Below the pieces are notes generated by a model. It saw nothing but the letters and a program-made list of their open reading frames with translations, ran no database searches and was not told the origin of the DNA. Source: Streptomyces caatingaensis (GTDB lineage: Bacteria; Actinomycetota; Actinomycetes; Streptomycetales; Streptomycetaceae). Taken from it: 64,000 nucleotides of DNA. Below are positions 42,861-51,167 of the stretch, one piece after another (the stretch's first letter is position 1; each line of letters starts with the position of its first letter). A program made the position numbers and the translations under genes. The stretch is from NCBI RefSeq assembly GCF_001187435.1, contig NZ_LFXA01000017.1:124001-188000 (forward strand), given 5' to 3'.

Positions 42861-43097
42861 GTGAGGGACGCCATGGACACGGCGGTGTTCAAGGCCGCCT
42901 GCCCCGACTGCCGGGGCTGCTTCGAACTGGCGGCGGGGGCGCTGCGGCTGGCGATCGGCGGCAGCCGGCGCACCACGTTCTACTCGTTCACCTGCCCGGA
43001 CTGCGGCGCGGCCGTCCGCAAGCCGGCGGGGGAGCGGATCGTCGAGCTGCTGACCGGCGGCGGGGTGCGCACCCTGCGGCTGCACTCGACCGCCTGA
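42861..43097 (+). CDS. Small zinc-ribbon protein of unknown function
   Basis: 78 residues from the GTG at 42861, which has GGAGGGGGAG 7 bases upstream, or 74 from an ATG at 42873. Two Cys pairs, ACPDCRGCFEL (plus a third Cys) and FTCPDCGAAV, are spaced about 35 residues apart like a zinc ribbon. The middle, ALRLAIGGSRRTTFYSF, is basic/aromatic, and the tail is short and hydrophilic. It probably binds nucleic acid or a protein partner; no function is known to me. Its 17-base gap from pafC suggests co-transcription with the WYL regulators. Confidence 0.72.
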   Translation: MRDAMDTAVFKAACPDCRGCFELAAGALRLAIGGSRRTTFYSFTCPDCGAAVRKPAGERIVELLTGGGVRTLRLHSTA

Positions 43098-43132
43098 CGT
43101 CCCGCTCCGTCCGCCCCGGTAGGTTGGCCCCC

Positions 43133-43360
43133 ATGCTCTACCCCATGCTCGCCGTCGTCCTCGCCTTCTGCGGCATCGCCGTCCTCGGCGTCCTCGCCGC
43201 CCGTGTCCTGGCGGAAGTGCGGCGGCTGGCGCGGCAGGTGGAGGAGAGCTCGCGGCGGATCACCCGGGCGACCGAGGACCTCGAACGGGCCGCGGTGCCG
43301 CTCGCGGCGGAGGCCGCCCGAGTCGCCGCCGACCGGCCCCTGCTGCACCGGGAGGGCTGA
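43133..43360 (+). CDS. Small membrane-anchored coiled-coil protein
   Basis: 75 residues. One hydrophobic N-terminal segment (LYPMLAVVLAFCGIAVLGVL, 2-21) is followed by an amphipathic helix rich in Arg, Glu and Ala (AEVRRLARQVEESSRRITRA) likely to coil. Similar short proteins of DUF948-like appearance occur near tat genes in Streptomyces; a function is not known. TAGGTT ends 7 bases before the ATG and there is no ribosome site, so the mRNA is probably leaderless. About 190 bases lie between it and tatA. Confidence 0.68.
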   Translation: MLYPMLAVVLAFCGIAVLGVLAARVLAEVRRLARQVEESSRRITRATEDLERAAVPLAAEAARVAADRPLLHREG

Positions 43361-43549
43361 CGGTACGCTGGGGCGGGTGACCCTGCCGACGAAGCGGAGG
43401 GTCGCAGGCCGGAACAGCGGGAACGACGCGCGGGCATTGCCCGGCGTTCACCCCTGCGCGTTACGATCGCTGCCGGTACGAACGGTGGACAAGTCCCACC
43501 GGTCGTGCGCTCCACACCCCATACCGCTTCGGTGAGAAGGTAAACGCTT

Positions 43550-43840
43550 ATGTTGTTCGGACGGCTCGGGGCCCCCGAGATCATCCTCATTCTCGTCGTT
43601 GTCGTGCTGCTGTTCGGCGCCAAGAAGCTCCCCGACATGGCGCGTGCCCTCGGCAAGTCCGCCCGCATCCTCAAGAGCGAGGCCAAGGCGATGAAGTCGG
43701 AGGGCGGCCAGGCGCAGTCCGCGCCGGCCGACACGTCCGCCGGTGCGCAGGCCGAGGCCCCGCGTACGATCAAGGCCGCTCCCGGCGACGTGACCTCCCG
43801 GCCGGTCCAGGAGCCGGCCGACCGTACGACGCAGCGCTGA
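43550..43840 (+). CDS. tatA: Twin-arginine translocase subunit TatA
   Basis: 96 residues. Forms the protein-conducting oligomer for folded Tat substrates. N-terminal membrane helix (LGAPEIILILVVVVLLFGAK, 6-25), hinge FGAKKLPDMAR, amphipathic helix to about 50 and an acidic/Pro/Ala-rich soluble tail. GAGAAGG lies about 8 bases before the ATG. tatC starts 50 bases downstream; no tatB is adjacent. Tat-type signals of two nearby genes (310 and 1463) are potential clients. Confidence 0.95.
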   Translation: MLFGRLGAPEIILILVVVVLLFGAKKLPDMARALGKSARILKSEAKAMKSEGGQAQSAPADTSAGAQAEAPRTIKAAPGDVTSRPVQEPADRTTQR

Positions 43841-43890
43841 AACACCGGATCAGTCGCGGTTAGCCGCACCGCACGAGATAGGGACGTGGG

Positions 43891-44841
43891 TTGCCCAAGT
43901 CTGCCCGCAAGAAGGTGAAGGACCCCGAGGGGCGGATGCCGCTCGCGGAGCACCTCCGTGAGCTGCGCAACCGGCTGGCGAAGTCGGTCGCCGCGATCGT
44001 GGTCGTCGCTGTCGCGGCGTGCTTCTACTACATGGACATCATCGATGTCTTCAAGCACCCGATCGAGCAGTCGATCGGCTGTGACGTCTCCCTGTCGCAG
44101 ATACTCAAGGGCGGCAAGGAGACGCAGGCGACCTGTGCCACGCTGACGATGTCGGGCCTGATGAAGCCCTTCTCCCTCATGGTCAAGGTCTCGCTGGTGT
44201 CCGGCCTCGTGATCTCCAGCCCGGTGTGGCTCTACCAGCTGTGGGCCTTCCTCGCGCCCGGTCTGCACCGCAACGAGAAGAAGTACGCGCTGAGCTTCGT
44301 CGCGGCCGGTGTCCCGCTCTTCGCCGCGGGTGCCTGGTTCGCCTACGCCATCCTCCCCGCGGCCTCGCAGGTCCTCATCGACTTCACGCCGAAGGGCGTC
44401 AACAACCTCCTGCCGCTCGACGAGCTCATCGACCTCATCGTGCGCCTGGTCCTGGTCTTCGGCCTCTCCTTCGAACTGCCGCTGCTGCTCATGCTGCTCA
44501 ACTTCGGCGGCATCCTCACCGGCCGCCGGATGCTCGGCTGGTGGCGCGGCATGATCATGGGCGTCACGGTCTTCGCCGCCGTGGCCACGCCCACGGTCGA
44601 CCCCTTCTCGATGTTCATGCTCGCCGGCCCGATCATCGCCCTCTACTTCATCGCCGTCGGCATCGCCCTCCTCAACGACAAGCGCAAGGTCCGGGCCAAC
44701 CCCGACCGTCTGCTCGACGACGACGAGGCCGCCCCGCTGGACCTGACCCCCGAACCGGTCGGCGACGTGGAGCCGCTGCCCGCCCGCGAGGGCCACAACG
44801 GGACGCCCGTCCACCGCTCCGGGTACGACGACGTCACGTGA
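43891..44841 (+). CDS. tatC: Twin-arginine translocase subunit TatC
   Basis: 316 residues, six membrane helices. Recognises the twin-arginine signal in cooperation with TatB/TatA. Conserved N-terminal motif MPLAEHLRELRNRL at about 16-29 (the Glu binds the signal region), then LVISSPVWLYQLWAFLAPGL and FGLSFELPLLLMLL. The last 55 residues are a hydrophilic tail. The TTG at 43891 is the best start by comparison with family length; it is preceded by a weak GGGA and no in-frame ATG/GTG exists nearby. Confidence 0.94.
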   Translation: MPKSARKKVKDPEGRMPLAEHLRELRNRLAKSVAAIVVVAVAACFYYMDIIDVFKHPIEQSIGCDVSLSQILKGGKETQATCATLTMSGLMKPFSLMVKVSLVSGLVISSPVWLYQLWAFLAPGLHRNEKKYALSFVAAGVPLFAAGAWFAYAILPAASQVLIDFTPKGVNNLLPLDELIDLIVRLVLVFGLSFELPLLLMLLNFGGILTGRRMLGWWRGMIMGVTVFAAVATPTVDPFSMFMLAGPIIALYFIAVGIALLNDKRKVRANPDRLLDDDEAAPLDLTPEPVGDVEPLPAREGHNGTPVHRSGYDDVT

Positions 44842-44880
44842 CGACCGGCCCTGCCCGGCACGACCGGGTAGGGTCCGCGC

Positions 44881-45777
44881 GTGACCGCCGACATCACGCT
44901 CTTCGTCAACCCCGCGGCCGGGCGCGGCCGCGGGGTCCGGGCCGTCGGGCCCGCGGCCCGGGTCCTGCGCGACGCCGGGTACGCCGTCCGCACCGTACTG
45001 GGCACCGACGCCGCCGACGCCCTGCGCCGCGCCCGCGAGGCGGTGGCCGGCGGCGCGGGCGCGCTGGTCGCGGTCGGCGGGGACGGTCTCGTCTCGCTCG
45101 CCCTGCGGGCGGTCGCGGGGACGGAGGTACCGCTGGGCGTCGTGGCCGTGGGCACCGGCAACGACTACGCCCGCGCCAACGGCCTCCCCGTGCGCGACCC
45201 GGCCGCCGCCGCCCGGCTGATCGCCCGCTCCCTCAAGGAGGACGGCGGCCGGCCCCTCGACCTCGGCCGCACCGGCGACGGCACGTACTTCGGCACCGTC
45301 CTCGCGTCCGGCCTGGACTCCCGCGTCAACGACCGCGGCAACCGCATGCGCCTGCCCGTCGGCGGCCTGCGCTACGACCTCGCGCTCGTCGCCGAGCTCG
45401 CCGCCCTGCGGACCGTCCCCTACCGGCTGCGGCTCGACGACGGGCCCGTGCGGGAGGTGGAGGCCACGCTGATCGCCGTCGGCAACGGCAGCTCCTACGG
45501 CGGCGGGATGCGGATCTGCCCCGGCGCCCGCGCGGACGACGGGCTCTTCGACGTCACCGTCGTCGGCCCGTGCCGCCGCGGCACCCTGCTGCGGGTCTTC
45601 CCCCGCGTCTACCGGGGGACGCACCTCTCCCACCCCGCCGTCTCCGTCCTCCGTGCGGCGCGAGTGACGCTGGAGGCACCCGGGGCGACCGGCTACGCGG
45701 ACGGGGAGCCGCTCGGGCCGCTGCCGGTCACCGCCGAGACCGTGCCGGGGGCCGTGCGGCTGCTGGGGGCTCGCTAA
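44881..45777 (+). CDS. Diacylglycerol/lipid kinase (DagK/YegS family)
   Basis: 298 residues. Phosphorylates diacylglycerol or a related lipid at the membrane. The catalytic domain begins ITLFVNPAAGRGRGVRAVGP; the nucleotide loop is VAVGGDGLVSLALRA (66-70 GGDGL, where the family usually has GGDGT) and GTGNDYARANGLP follows. The C-terminal domain has EATLIAVGNGSSYGGGMRI and PGARADDGLFDV, both typical. TAGGGT ends 6 bases before the GTG and no ribosome site is present, so a leaderless mRNA is likely. It lies between tatC and the helicase gene. Confidence 0.9.
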   Translation: MTADITLFVNPAAGRGRGVRAVGPAARVLRDAGYAVRTVLGTDAADALRRAREAVAGGAGALVAVGGDGLVSLALRAVAGTEVPLGVVAVGTGNDYARANGLPVRDPAAAARLIARSLKEDGGRPLDLGRTGDGTYFGTVLASGLDSRVNDRGNRMRLPVGGLRYDLALVAELAALRTVPYRLRLDDGPVREVEATLIAVGNGSSYGGGMRICPGARADDGLFDVTVVGPCRRGTLLRVFPRVYRGTHLSHPAVSVLRAARVTLEAPGATGYADGEPLGPLPVTAETVPGAVRLLGAR

Positions 45778-45821
45778 AGATCAGGTGGCTGTCCGGGGGC
45801 ACCGGTAGGCTCGTAGACAAG

Positions 45822-48644
45822 ATGACCGAGGACATGTCCCCTGCTGAGCGCTACGCCCTGGCGAAGCGGCGCGCCGCGGAGCAGGCCACCGCGCTGGCCC
45901 CCTTCCGCGAGATGTACGACTTCGAGCTGGATCCCTTCCAGATCGACGCCTGCAAGGCCCTGGAGGCCGGAAAGGGCGTGCTGGTCGCGGCGCCGACCGG
46001 CTCCGGCAAGACCATCGTCGGCGAGTTCGCCGTCCACCTGGCCCTCACGCAGGGCCGCAAGTGCTTCTACACCACGCCGATCAAGGCGCTGTCCAACCAG
46101 AAGTTCAACGACCTCGTCAGGCGTTACGGCGAGGGCAGGGTCGGTCTGCTGACCGGCGACAACAGCATCAACGCCGACGCCCCGGTGCTCGTGATGACCA
46201 CCGAGGTCCTGCGCAACATGCTCTACGCGGGTTCCCAGGCGCTGGCCGGCCTGGGCTATGTGGTGATGGACGAGGTCCACTACCTCTCCGACCGCTTCCG
46301 CGGCGCCGTCTGGGAAGAGGTGATCATCCACCTCCCCGATTCGGTGACCCTGGTGTCCCTGTCCGCCACCGTCTCCAACGCCGAGGAGTTCGGCGACTGG
46401 CTGGACACCGTCCGCGGCGACACGGAGGTGATCGTCTCCGAGCACCGGCCCGTCCCGCTGTGGCAGCACGTGCTGGCCGGCCGCCGGATGTACGACCTCT
46501 TCGAGGAGAAGAACGGCCGTACCGGCACGCCCGGTTCGGGCCGCCGCGAGGTCAACCCCGACCTGGTGCGCCTGGCCCGGATGGAGAACAGCCGCCCGTT
46601 CGGCCGCGACCGCCGCCGCGGCAAGATGCTGCGCGAGGCCGACCGCGAGCGCGAACGCCGCGAGCGCAGCCGTATCTGGACGCCCAGCCGGGTCGAGGTG
46701 ATCGAACGGCTCGACGCCGAGGGCCTGTTGCCCGCCATCACCTTCATCTTCAGCCGCGCCGGCTGCGAATCGGCCGTCCAGCAGTGCCTGTACGCCGGGC
46801 TGCGGCTCAACGACGACGAGGCGCGCCGCCGGGTCCGCGAGATCGTCGAGGAGCGCACGGCCGCCATCCCCGACGAAGACCTGCACGTCCTGGGCTACTT
46901 CGAGTGGCTGGAGGGGCTGGAGCGGGGCATCGCCGCGCACCACGCCGGCATGCTGCCGACCTTCAAGGAGGTCGTCGAGGAGCTCTTCGTCAAGGGCCTG
47001 GTCAAGGCGGTGTTCGCCACCGAGACCCTGGCCCTGGGCATCAACATGCCCGCCCGCTCGGTGGTGTTGGAGAAGCTCGTCAAGTGGAACGGCGAGCAGC
47101 ACGCCGACATCACCCCCGGCGAGTACACCCAGCTGACCGGCCGGGCCGGCCGGCGCGGCATCGACGTCGAGGGGCACGCGGTCGTCCTGTGGCAGCGCGC
47201 CATGGACCCGGGCGCGCTCGCCGGCCTGGCCGGCACGCGGACGTATCCGCTGAGATCCAGCTTCAAGCCGTCGTACAACATGGCGGTCAACCTCGTCGCG
47301 CAGTTCGGCCGGCACCGCTCGCGGGAGCTGCTGGAGACCTCGTTCGCCCAGTTCCAGGCGGACCGCTCGGTCGTCGGCATCTCGCGGCAGGTGCAGCGCA
47401 ACGAGGAGGGCCTGGCCGGCTACCGCGAGGCGATCACCTGTCACCTCGGCGACTTCGAGGAGTACGCGGCGCTGCGGCGCGAGCTCAAGGAGCGCGAGAC
47501 GGAGCTGGCCAAGCAGGGCGCCGCGCAGCGCCGGGCCGCCGCGGCCGCCTCGCTGGAGAAGCTCAAGCCCGGCGATGTCATCCACGTGCCGACGGGCAAG
47601 TTCGCCGGGCTCGCGCTGGTGCTGGACCCGGGGCTGCCCGGGCGCGCCGACCGGCACCGCGGCTTCGACGCGTACGACGGGCCGCGCCCGCTCGTGCTCA
47701 CCGCCGAGCGGCAGGTCAAGCGGCTGGCGGCGATCGACTTCCCGGTGCCCGTGGAGCCGCTGGAGCGGATGCGCATCCCGCGCACCTTCAACCCGCGCAG
47801 CCCGCAGTCGCGGCGCGACCTGGCGTCCGCGCTGCGCACCAAGGCGGGGCACATCGTGCCGGAGCGGCACCGCAAGGCCCGCTCGGCCGCCGCGGACGAC
47901 ACCGGGATCTCCCGGCTGCGCGCGGCGATCCGCGCGCACCCCTGCCACGGCTGCGACGAGCGCGAGGACCACGCGCGCTGGGCCGAGCGCTACCACCGGC
48001 TGCTGCGCGACACCCGCCAGCTGGAGCGCCGCATCGAGGGCCGGACGAACACCATCGCCCGCACCTTCGACCGCATCTGCGCGCTGCTGACCGACCTGGA
48101 CTACCTGCGCGGCGAGGAGGTCACCGAGCACGGCCGGCGGCTGGCCCGGCTCTACGGCGAGCTGGACCTGCTCGCCTCGGAGTGCCTGCGCGAGGGCGTA
48201 TGGGAGGGTCTGGGCCCGGCCGACCTGGCGGCCTGCGCCTCGGCCCTGGTCTACGAGGCCCGGGCGGCCGACGAGGCCGTGGCCCCCAAGCTGCCCTCCG
48301 GCGCGGCGAAGGCGGCGCTCGGCGAGATGGTCCGCATCTGGGGCCGTCTCGACGCCCTGGAGGAGGAGCACCGCATCAAGGCCGCCGAGGGCGTGGGCCA
48401 GCGCGAGCCCGACCTCGGCTTCGCCTGGGCGGCCCACCAGTGGGCGTCCGGCCGCGGCCTGGACGAGGTGCTGCGCGAGATCGAGATGCCCGCCGGCGAC
48501 TTCGTCCGCTGGTGCAAGCAGCTCATCGACGTCCTCGGGCAGATCGCCGCGGCCGCCCCCCACGGCAGCCCCGTGGCGCGCAACGCCCGCAAGGCGGTCG
48601 ACGGGCTGCTGCGCGGAGTCGTGGCGTACTCGTCGGTGGGCTGA
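45822..48644 (+). CDS. helY: HelY-type superfamily 2 helicase (Ski2/Mtr4-like)
   Basis: 940 residues. ATP-dependent helicase, probably acting on RNA. Motif I APTGSGKT at 57-64, Ia TTPIKALSNQKF, II VVMDEVHYLSDRFRG, III VSLSATVSN, then a charged insert (about 225-290), IV-VI with TFIFSRAGCESA, VFATETLALGINMPARS and QLTGRAGRRGID. The C-terminal half matches the Ski2-like ratchet and the actinobacterial tail (ACASALVYEARAADE). M. tuberculosis helY lies in the same place beside tatC. Near-leaderless: TAGGCT ends 10 bases before the ATG. Confidence 0.94.
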   Translation: MTEDMSPAERYALAKRRAAEQATALAPFREMYDFELDPFQIDACKALEAGKGVLVAAPTGSGKTIVGEFAVHLALTQGRKCFYTTPIKALSNQKFNDLVRRYGEGRVGLLTGDNSINADAPVLVMTTEVLRNMLYAGSQALAGLGYVVMDEVHYLSDRFRGAVWEEVIIHLPDSVTLVSLSATVSNAEEFGDWLDTVRGDTEVIVSEHRPVPLWQHVLAGRRMYDLFEEKNGRTGTPGSGRREVNPDLVRLARMENSRPFGRDRRRGKMLREADRERERRERSRIWTPSRVEVIERLDAEGLLPAITFIFSRAGCESAVQQCLYAGLRLNDDEARRRVREIVEERTAAIPDEDLHVLGYFEWLEGLERGIAAHHAGMLPTFKEVVEELFVKGLVKAVFATETLALGINMPARSVVLEKLVKWNGEQHADITPGEYTQLTGRAGRRGIDVEGHAVVLWQRAMDPGALAGLAGTRTYPLRSSFKPSYNMAVNLVAQFGRHRSRELLETSFAQFQADRSVVGISRQVQRNEEGLAGYREAITCHLGDFEEYAALRRELKERETELAKQGAAQRRAAAAASLEKLKPGDVIHVPTGKFAGLALVLDPGLPGRADRHRGFDAYDGPRPLVLTAERQVKRLAAIDFPVPVEPLERMRIPRTFNPRSPQSRRDLASALRTKAGHIVPERHRKARSAAADDTGISRLRAAIRAHPCHGCDEREDHARWAERYHRLLRDTRQLERRIEGRTNTIARTFDRICALLTDLDYLRGEEVTEHGRRLARLYGELDLLASECLREGVWEGLGPADLAACASALVYEARAADEAVAPKLPSGAAKAALGEMVRIWGRLDALEEEHRIKAAEGVGQREPDLGFAWAAHQWASGRGLDEVLREIEMPAGDFVRWCKQLIDVLGQIAAAAPHGSPVARNARKAVDGLLRGVVAYSSVG

Positions 48645-48710
48645 GGCCGTCGGCCCGACGGAGCGGGCGGTGGCAGCCACCGCCCGCTCCGCCCACCGCG
48701 GGGGCTTTCG

Positions 48711-49133
48711 TCAGCCGGAGATCTGCTTCGGCTTCGAGCCGCCGCTGATCTCGATCTTCCGCGGCTTGGACTCCTCGGCCACCGGGATGCGGACCGTCAG
48801 CACACCCGCGTCGTACGACGCCTCGATCCGCTGCGTGTCCAGGCTCTCGCCGAGGAACAGCTGCCTGCTGAACGTGCCGGAGGGCCGCTCCGACGCGATC
48901 GGCTCCGCCCCTTCGGGCACCGGCGAGCGCCGCTCGGCGTGCACGCCGAGCACGTTCCGCTCGACGTCGAGGTCGATGGACTCGGGGTCGACGCCCGGCA
49001 GGTCGAAGTGGACCACGAACTCGTCACCGGAGCGGTAGGCGTCCATCGGCATGGCCGCGGGCCGTGCCGTCGTGCCGAACAGCTGCTGGGCCAGCCGGTC
49101 GAAGTCGCGGAACGGGTCGGTGCGCATGAGCAT
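48711..49133 (-). CDS. Hsp20/alpha-crystallin small heat-shock protein
   Basis: 140 residues from the ATG at 49133 (an adjacent GTG at 49136 is also possible). ATP-independent holdase. The N-terminal PFRDFDRLAQQLFG motif is followed by the alpha-crystallin domain (about 30-125) with GDEFVVHFDLPGVDPESIDL and AGVLTVRIPVAEE near its end; the short C-terminal extension has KPRKIEI. A good promoter lies upstream, with a conserved AAGGAG ribosome site. It is convergent with helY. Confidence 0.93.
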   Translation of the reverse strand: MLMRTDPFRDFDRLAQQLFGTTARPAAMPMDAYRSGDEFVVHFDLPGVDPESIDLDVERNVLGVHAERRSPVPEGAEPIASERPSGTFSRQLFLGESLDTQRIEASYDAGVLTVRIPVAEESKPRKIEISGGSKPKQISG

Positions 49134-49188
49134 CACGGGTCATCTCCTTCCGTGCGTCCTTCTCTGGCGGATGCCCTCTCCTTCCTCG

Positions 49189-49217
49189 TGTATAGCTCGG
49201 CTGAGGAAAGTTGACAA
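49189..49217 (-). promoter_or_regulatory. Near-consensus promoter of the hsp20 gene
   Basis: On the minus strand, TTGTCA (49212-49217), exactly 17 bases, then TATACA (49189-49194). This close to E. coli-like consensus is unusual for Streptomyces and suggests strong, probably repressor-controlled expression. A CTCAAG at 49225-49230 may be half of a repressor site; the full HAIR inverted repeat is not seen. Confidence 0.7.
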
Positions 49218-49246
49218 GAGGGGGCTCAAGATTTCTCCGGAGAGGG

Positions 49247-50221
49247 TTACCAGGTGTCCGCCTCGCGCTCGCGCCTGCGGCGGCGGGCCACCAGGAAGTA
49301 GGTCACGGAGGCCGCCACCAGGGCGGCCGCGGAGGAGACGCCGATCACCGCGGCGGTGCCGAAGCCGGAGCCGCCGTCGTGGCCGGCGCCGGAGTCCTCG
49401 TCGGGGGCCGTCTCGCTGGTGCGGTCGACGACCTCCTTGTAGGAGCGGGGGCCCGCGCAGAAGTCGCGCTGGGCCGGGTCCATGGCCTTGGGGACGGTGA
49501 GCCGGACCGAGGCGAGGGGCGAGTCGGTGTCGTCGTCCGCCGTCAGGTCCACCGCGTAGGTGCCGGGCTGGATGTCGCAGCGCACCATGCCGGCGAGCCG
49601 GGTCCACCGGCCTTTGCCCTTGCCCTCCTTGAAGCGGTCGGTGGCGCGCTTGACGGGCGTCACGAAGGCGGGGGAGCGCAAGGTGAGGGCGTCGTGGGCG
49701 TCGAGCGTGGTGCGGTCGGCCGTGATGGTGAAGACGGCCTCGCTGCCGCGCTGCGGCGCGCGGCCGGGGTCGGGGGAGAGCTCCAGGCCGGGGACCTCGG
49801 CGGGCGGCGCAGCGTCGTCGCACGCGGCCGCCGCGGTGCCGGTCACCGTCAGCCGGGTCTCGGCGGCCGGCTTCTTCGCGCCGTCGAGGCGGACCGTCAG
49901 CGGATACGCCCCGGGCCGGGCCCCGCAGCGCACCCGCGCCTGGGTGTGGATGACCGCTTCGTCCGCCTTGTTGTGGCCGAAGTGCCGCTTGGTGATCTCG
50001 ACCCCGCGGCTCAGGGCGGGCGACTCGACCAGGACGCGGGAGGTGTGGTCCGCGACCTCGTCGCGGAGGGAGACGGTGAGGTCGACGGTCCCGCCGGGCC
50101 GCGCGGGGTCGGGCTGGTTGACGACGGTGTCGTCGAAGTCGGCCGCGGCCGTGGCGGCGGAACCGAGCAGCAGCGCCGCCGCGGTCAGACCGGCGAGGGA
50201 TATCCGTGCGGGTGAAGGCAT
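49247..50221 (-). CDS. Cell-surface protein with signal peptide and C-terminal membrane anchor
   Basis: 324 residues. Signal SLAGLTAAALLLGSAATAAA at 8-27 with an Ala-rich cleavage region. The extracellular part has two repeated beta-sandwich-like halves, each with a Cys-containing core: THTQARVRCGARPGAYPLTV-like and RLAGMVRCDIQPGTYAVDL. Near the C-terminus a hydrophobic helix (AAVIGVSSAAALVAASVTYF) is followed by the stop-transfer RRRRRE. There is no sortase LPxTG motif. It lies 14 bases after the siderophore-interacting protein gene and so is probably co-transcribed and iron-regulated. Confidence 0.78.
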   Translation of the reverse strand: MPSPARISLAGLTAAALLLGSAATAAADFDDTVVNQPDPARPGGTVDLTVSLRDEVADHTSRVLVESPALSRGVEITKRHFGHNKADEAVIHTQARVRCGARPGAYPLTVRLDGAKKPAAETRLTVTGTAAAACDDAAPPAEVPGLELSPDPGRAPQRGSEAVFTITADRTTLDAHDALTLRSPAFVTPVKRATDRFKEGKGKGRWTRLAGMVRCDIQPGTYAVDLTADDDTDSPLASVRLTVPKAMDPAQRDFCAGPRSYKEVVDRTSETAPDEDSGAGHDGGSGFGTAAVIGVSSAAALVAASVTYFLVARRRRREREADTW

Positions 50222-50235
50222 GGGCCGACCCTATG

Positions 50236-51102
50236 TCAGCCCGCCTCGGCGGCCGCCCCCTCCTGCTCGGCCTCGATGCGCCGGTTCCACTCCCGCTTCG
50301 ACGCCTGCCAGCCGTCCTCGTCGTGGCCCCGGCGCCAGTAGCCGGAGACCGACAGCCGCTCGCGCGGGATCCCGCGGTCCAGGCGCAGATGGCGGCGGAG
50401 CTCCTTGACGAACCCGGCCTCGCCGTGGACGAAGGCGTGCACGTCGCAGCCGGCCGGCAGGCCGAGCGCGCGCACCGCCGCCACCAGCTTCTCGCCGACC
50501 GGCGCGGTGCCCCGGTGCAGCCAGACCACCTCGATGCCGGGCGCGAGATCGAGCTTCTGCTCCTCGCCCGCGTCCGCGACCTCGACGAAGGCGTGGACGA
50601 CCGCGTCCGGCGCCTCGGCCGAGAGCCGCTCCAGGGCCGCGGCGATCGCCGGCAGCGCGCTCTCGTCGCCCACGAGCAGATGCCGGTCGGCGGCCGGGTC
50701 GGGGGCGTAGGCGCCGCCCGGGCCCTGGAAGAGCAGCTCGGCGCCCGGCTCGGCGCGGGCCGCCCACGGCCCGGCCAGCCCCTCGTCGCCGTGCACGACG
50801 AAGTCGATCGCCAGCTCGCGGGCCGTCCGGTCGAAGGAGCGCACCGTGTAGGTGCGGGTGCGCGGCCACTGGTCGCGCGGCATCCCCGCGCGGACGGCGT
50901 CGATGTCGAACGGCTCCGGGTAGGCGACCCCCTCCAGCGGGAAGAGCAGCTTGACGTAGTGGTCCGTGTACGCGCCCGCCCCGAAGGCGTCCAGCCCCTC
51001 GCCACCGAGCACCACCCGCACCATGCGCGGGCTCAGCCACTCGGTGCGCACCACGTGCGCCCGGTGCAGCGGGCGCTTCTTCGGGACCGGACGGTCGGTC
51101 AT
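50236..51102 (-). CDS. Siderophore-interacting protein (FAD-dependent ferric reductase, ViuB-like)
   Basis: 288 residues. Cytosolic flavoprotein that reduces ferric iron in imported siderophores. FAD-binding RTYTVR at 83-88, followed by LAIDFVVHGDEGLAGPWA and the SIP motif ADRHLLVGDESALPAI; the C-terminal domain ends with YWRRGHDEDGWQASKREW. The ATG at 51102 is preceded by GGGGAG. A DtxR/IdeR-type iron box lies 43 bases upstream, which implies repression when iron is plentiful. It heads a two-gene operon with the surface protein. Confidence 0.93.
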   Translation of the reverse strand: MTDRPVPKKRPLHRAHVVRTEWLSPRMVRVVLGGEGLDAFGAGAYTDHYVKLLFPLEGVAYPEPFDIDAVRAGMPRDQWPRTRTYTVRSFDRTARELAIDFVVHGDEGLAGPWAARAEPGAELLFQGPGGAYAPDPAADRHLLVGDESALPAIAAALERLSAEAPDAVVHAFVEVADAGEEQKLDLAPGIEVVWLHRGTAPVGEKLVAAVRALGLPAGCDVHAFVHGEAGFVKELRRHLRLDRGIPRERLSVSGYWRRGHDEDGWQASKREWNRRIEAEQEGAAAEAG

Positions 51103-51144
51103 GGAGTCTCCCCTGGGGCCCCGCGGGCCCACCGCATCTAGGAC

Positions 51145-51163
51145 TTAGGTCTGCCTAACCTAA
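51145..51163. promoter_or_regulatory. Iron box (DmdR1/IdeR-type)
   Basis: TTAGGTCTGCCTAACCTAA matches the DtxR-family consensus TTAGGTTAGGCTAACCTAA at 16 of 19 positions. It lies 43 bases before the siderophore-interacting protein start. Confidence 0.88.
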
Positions 51164-51167
51164 CACC

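Noticed and set aside
49189..49240. HspR HAIR element upstream of hsp20
   Set aside because: Only a CTTGAG half-site is present; the second half of CTTGAGT-N7-ACTCAAG is missing.
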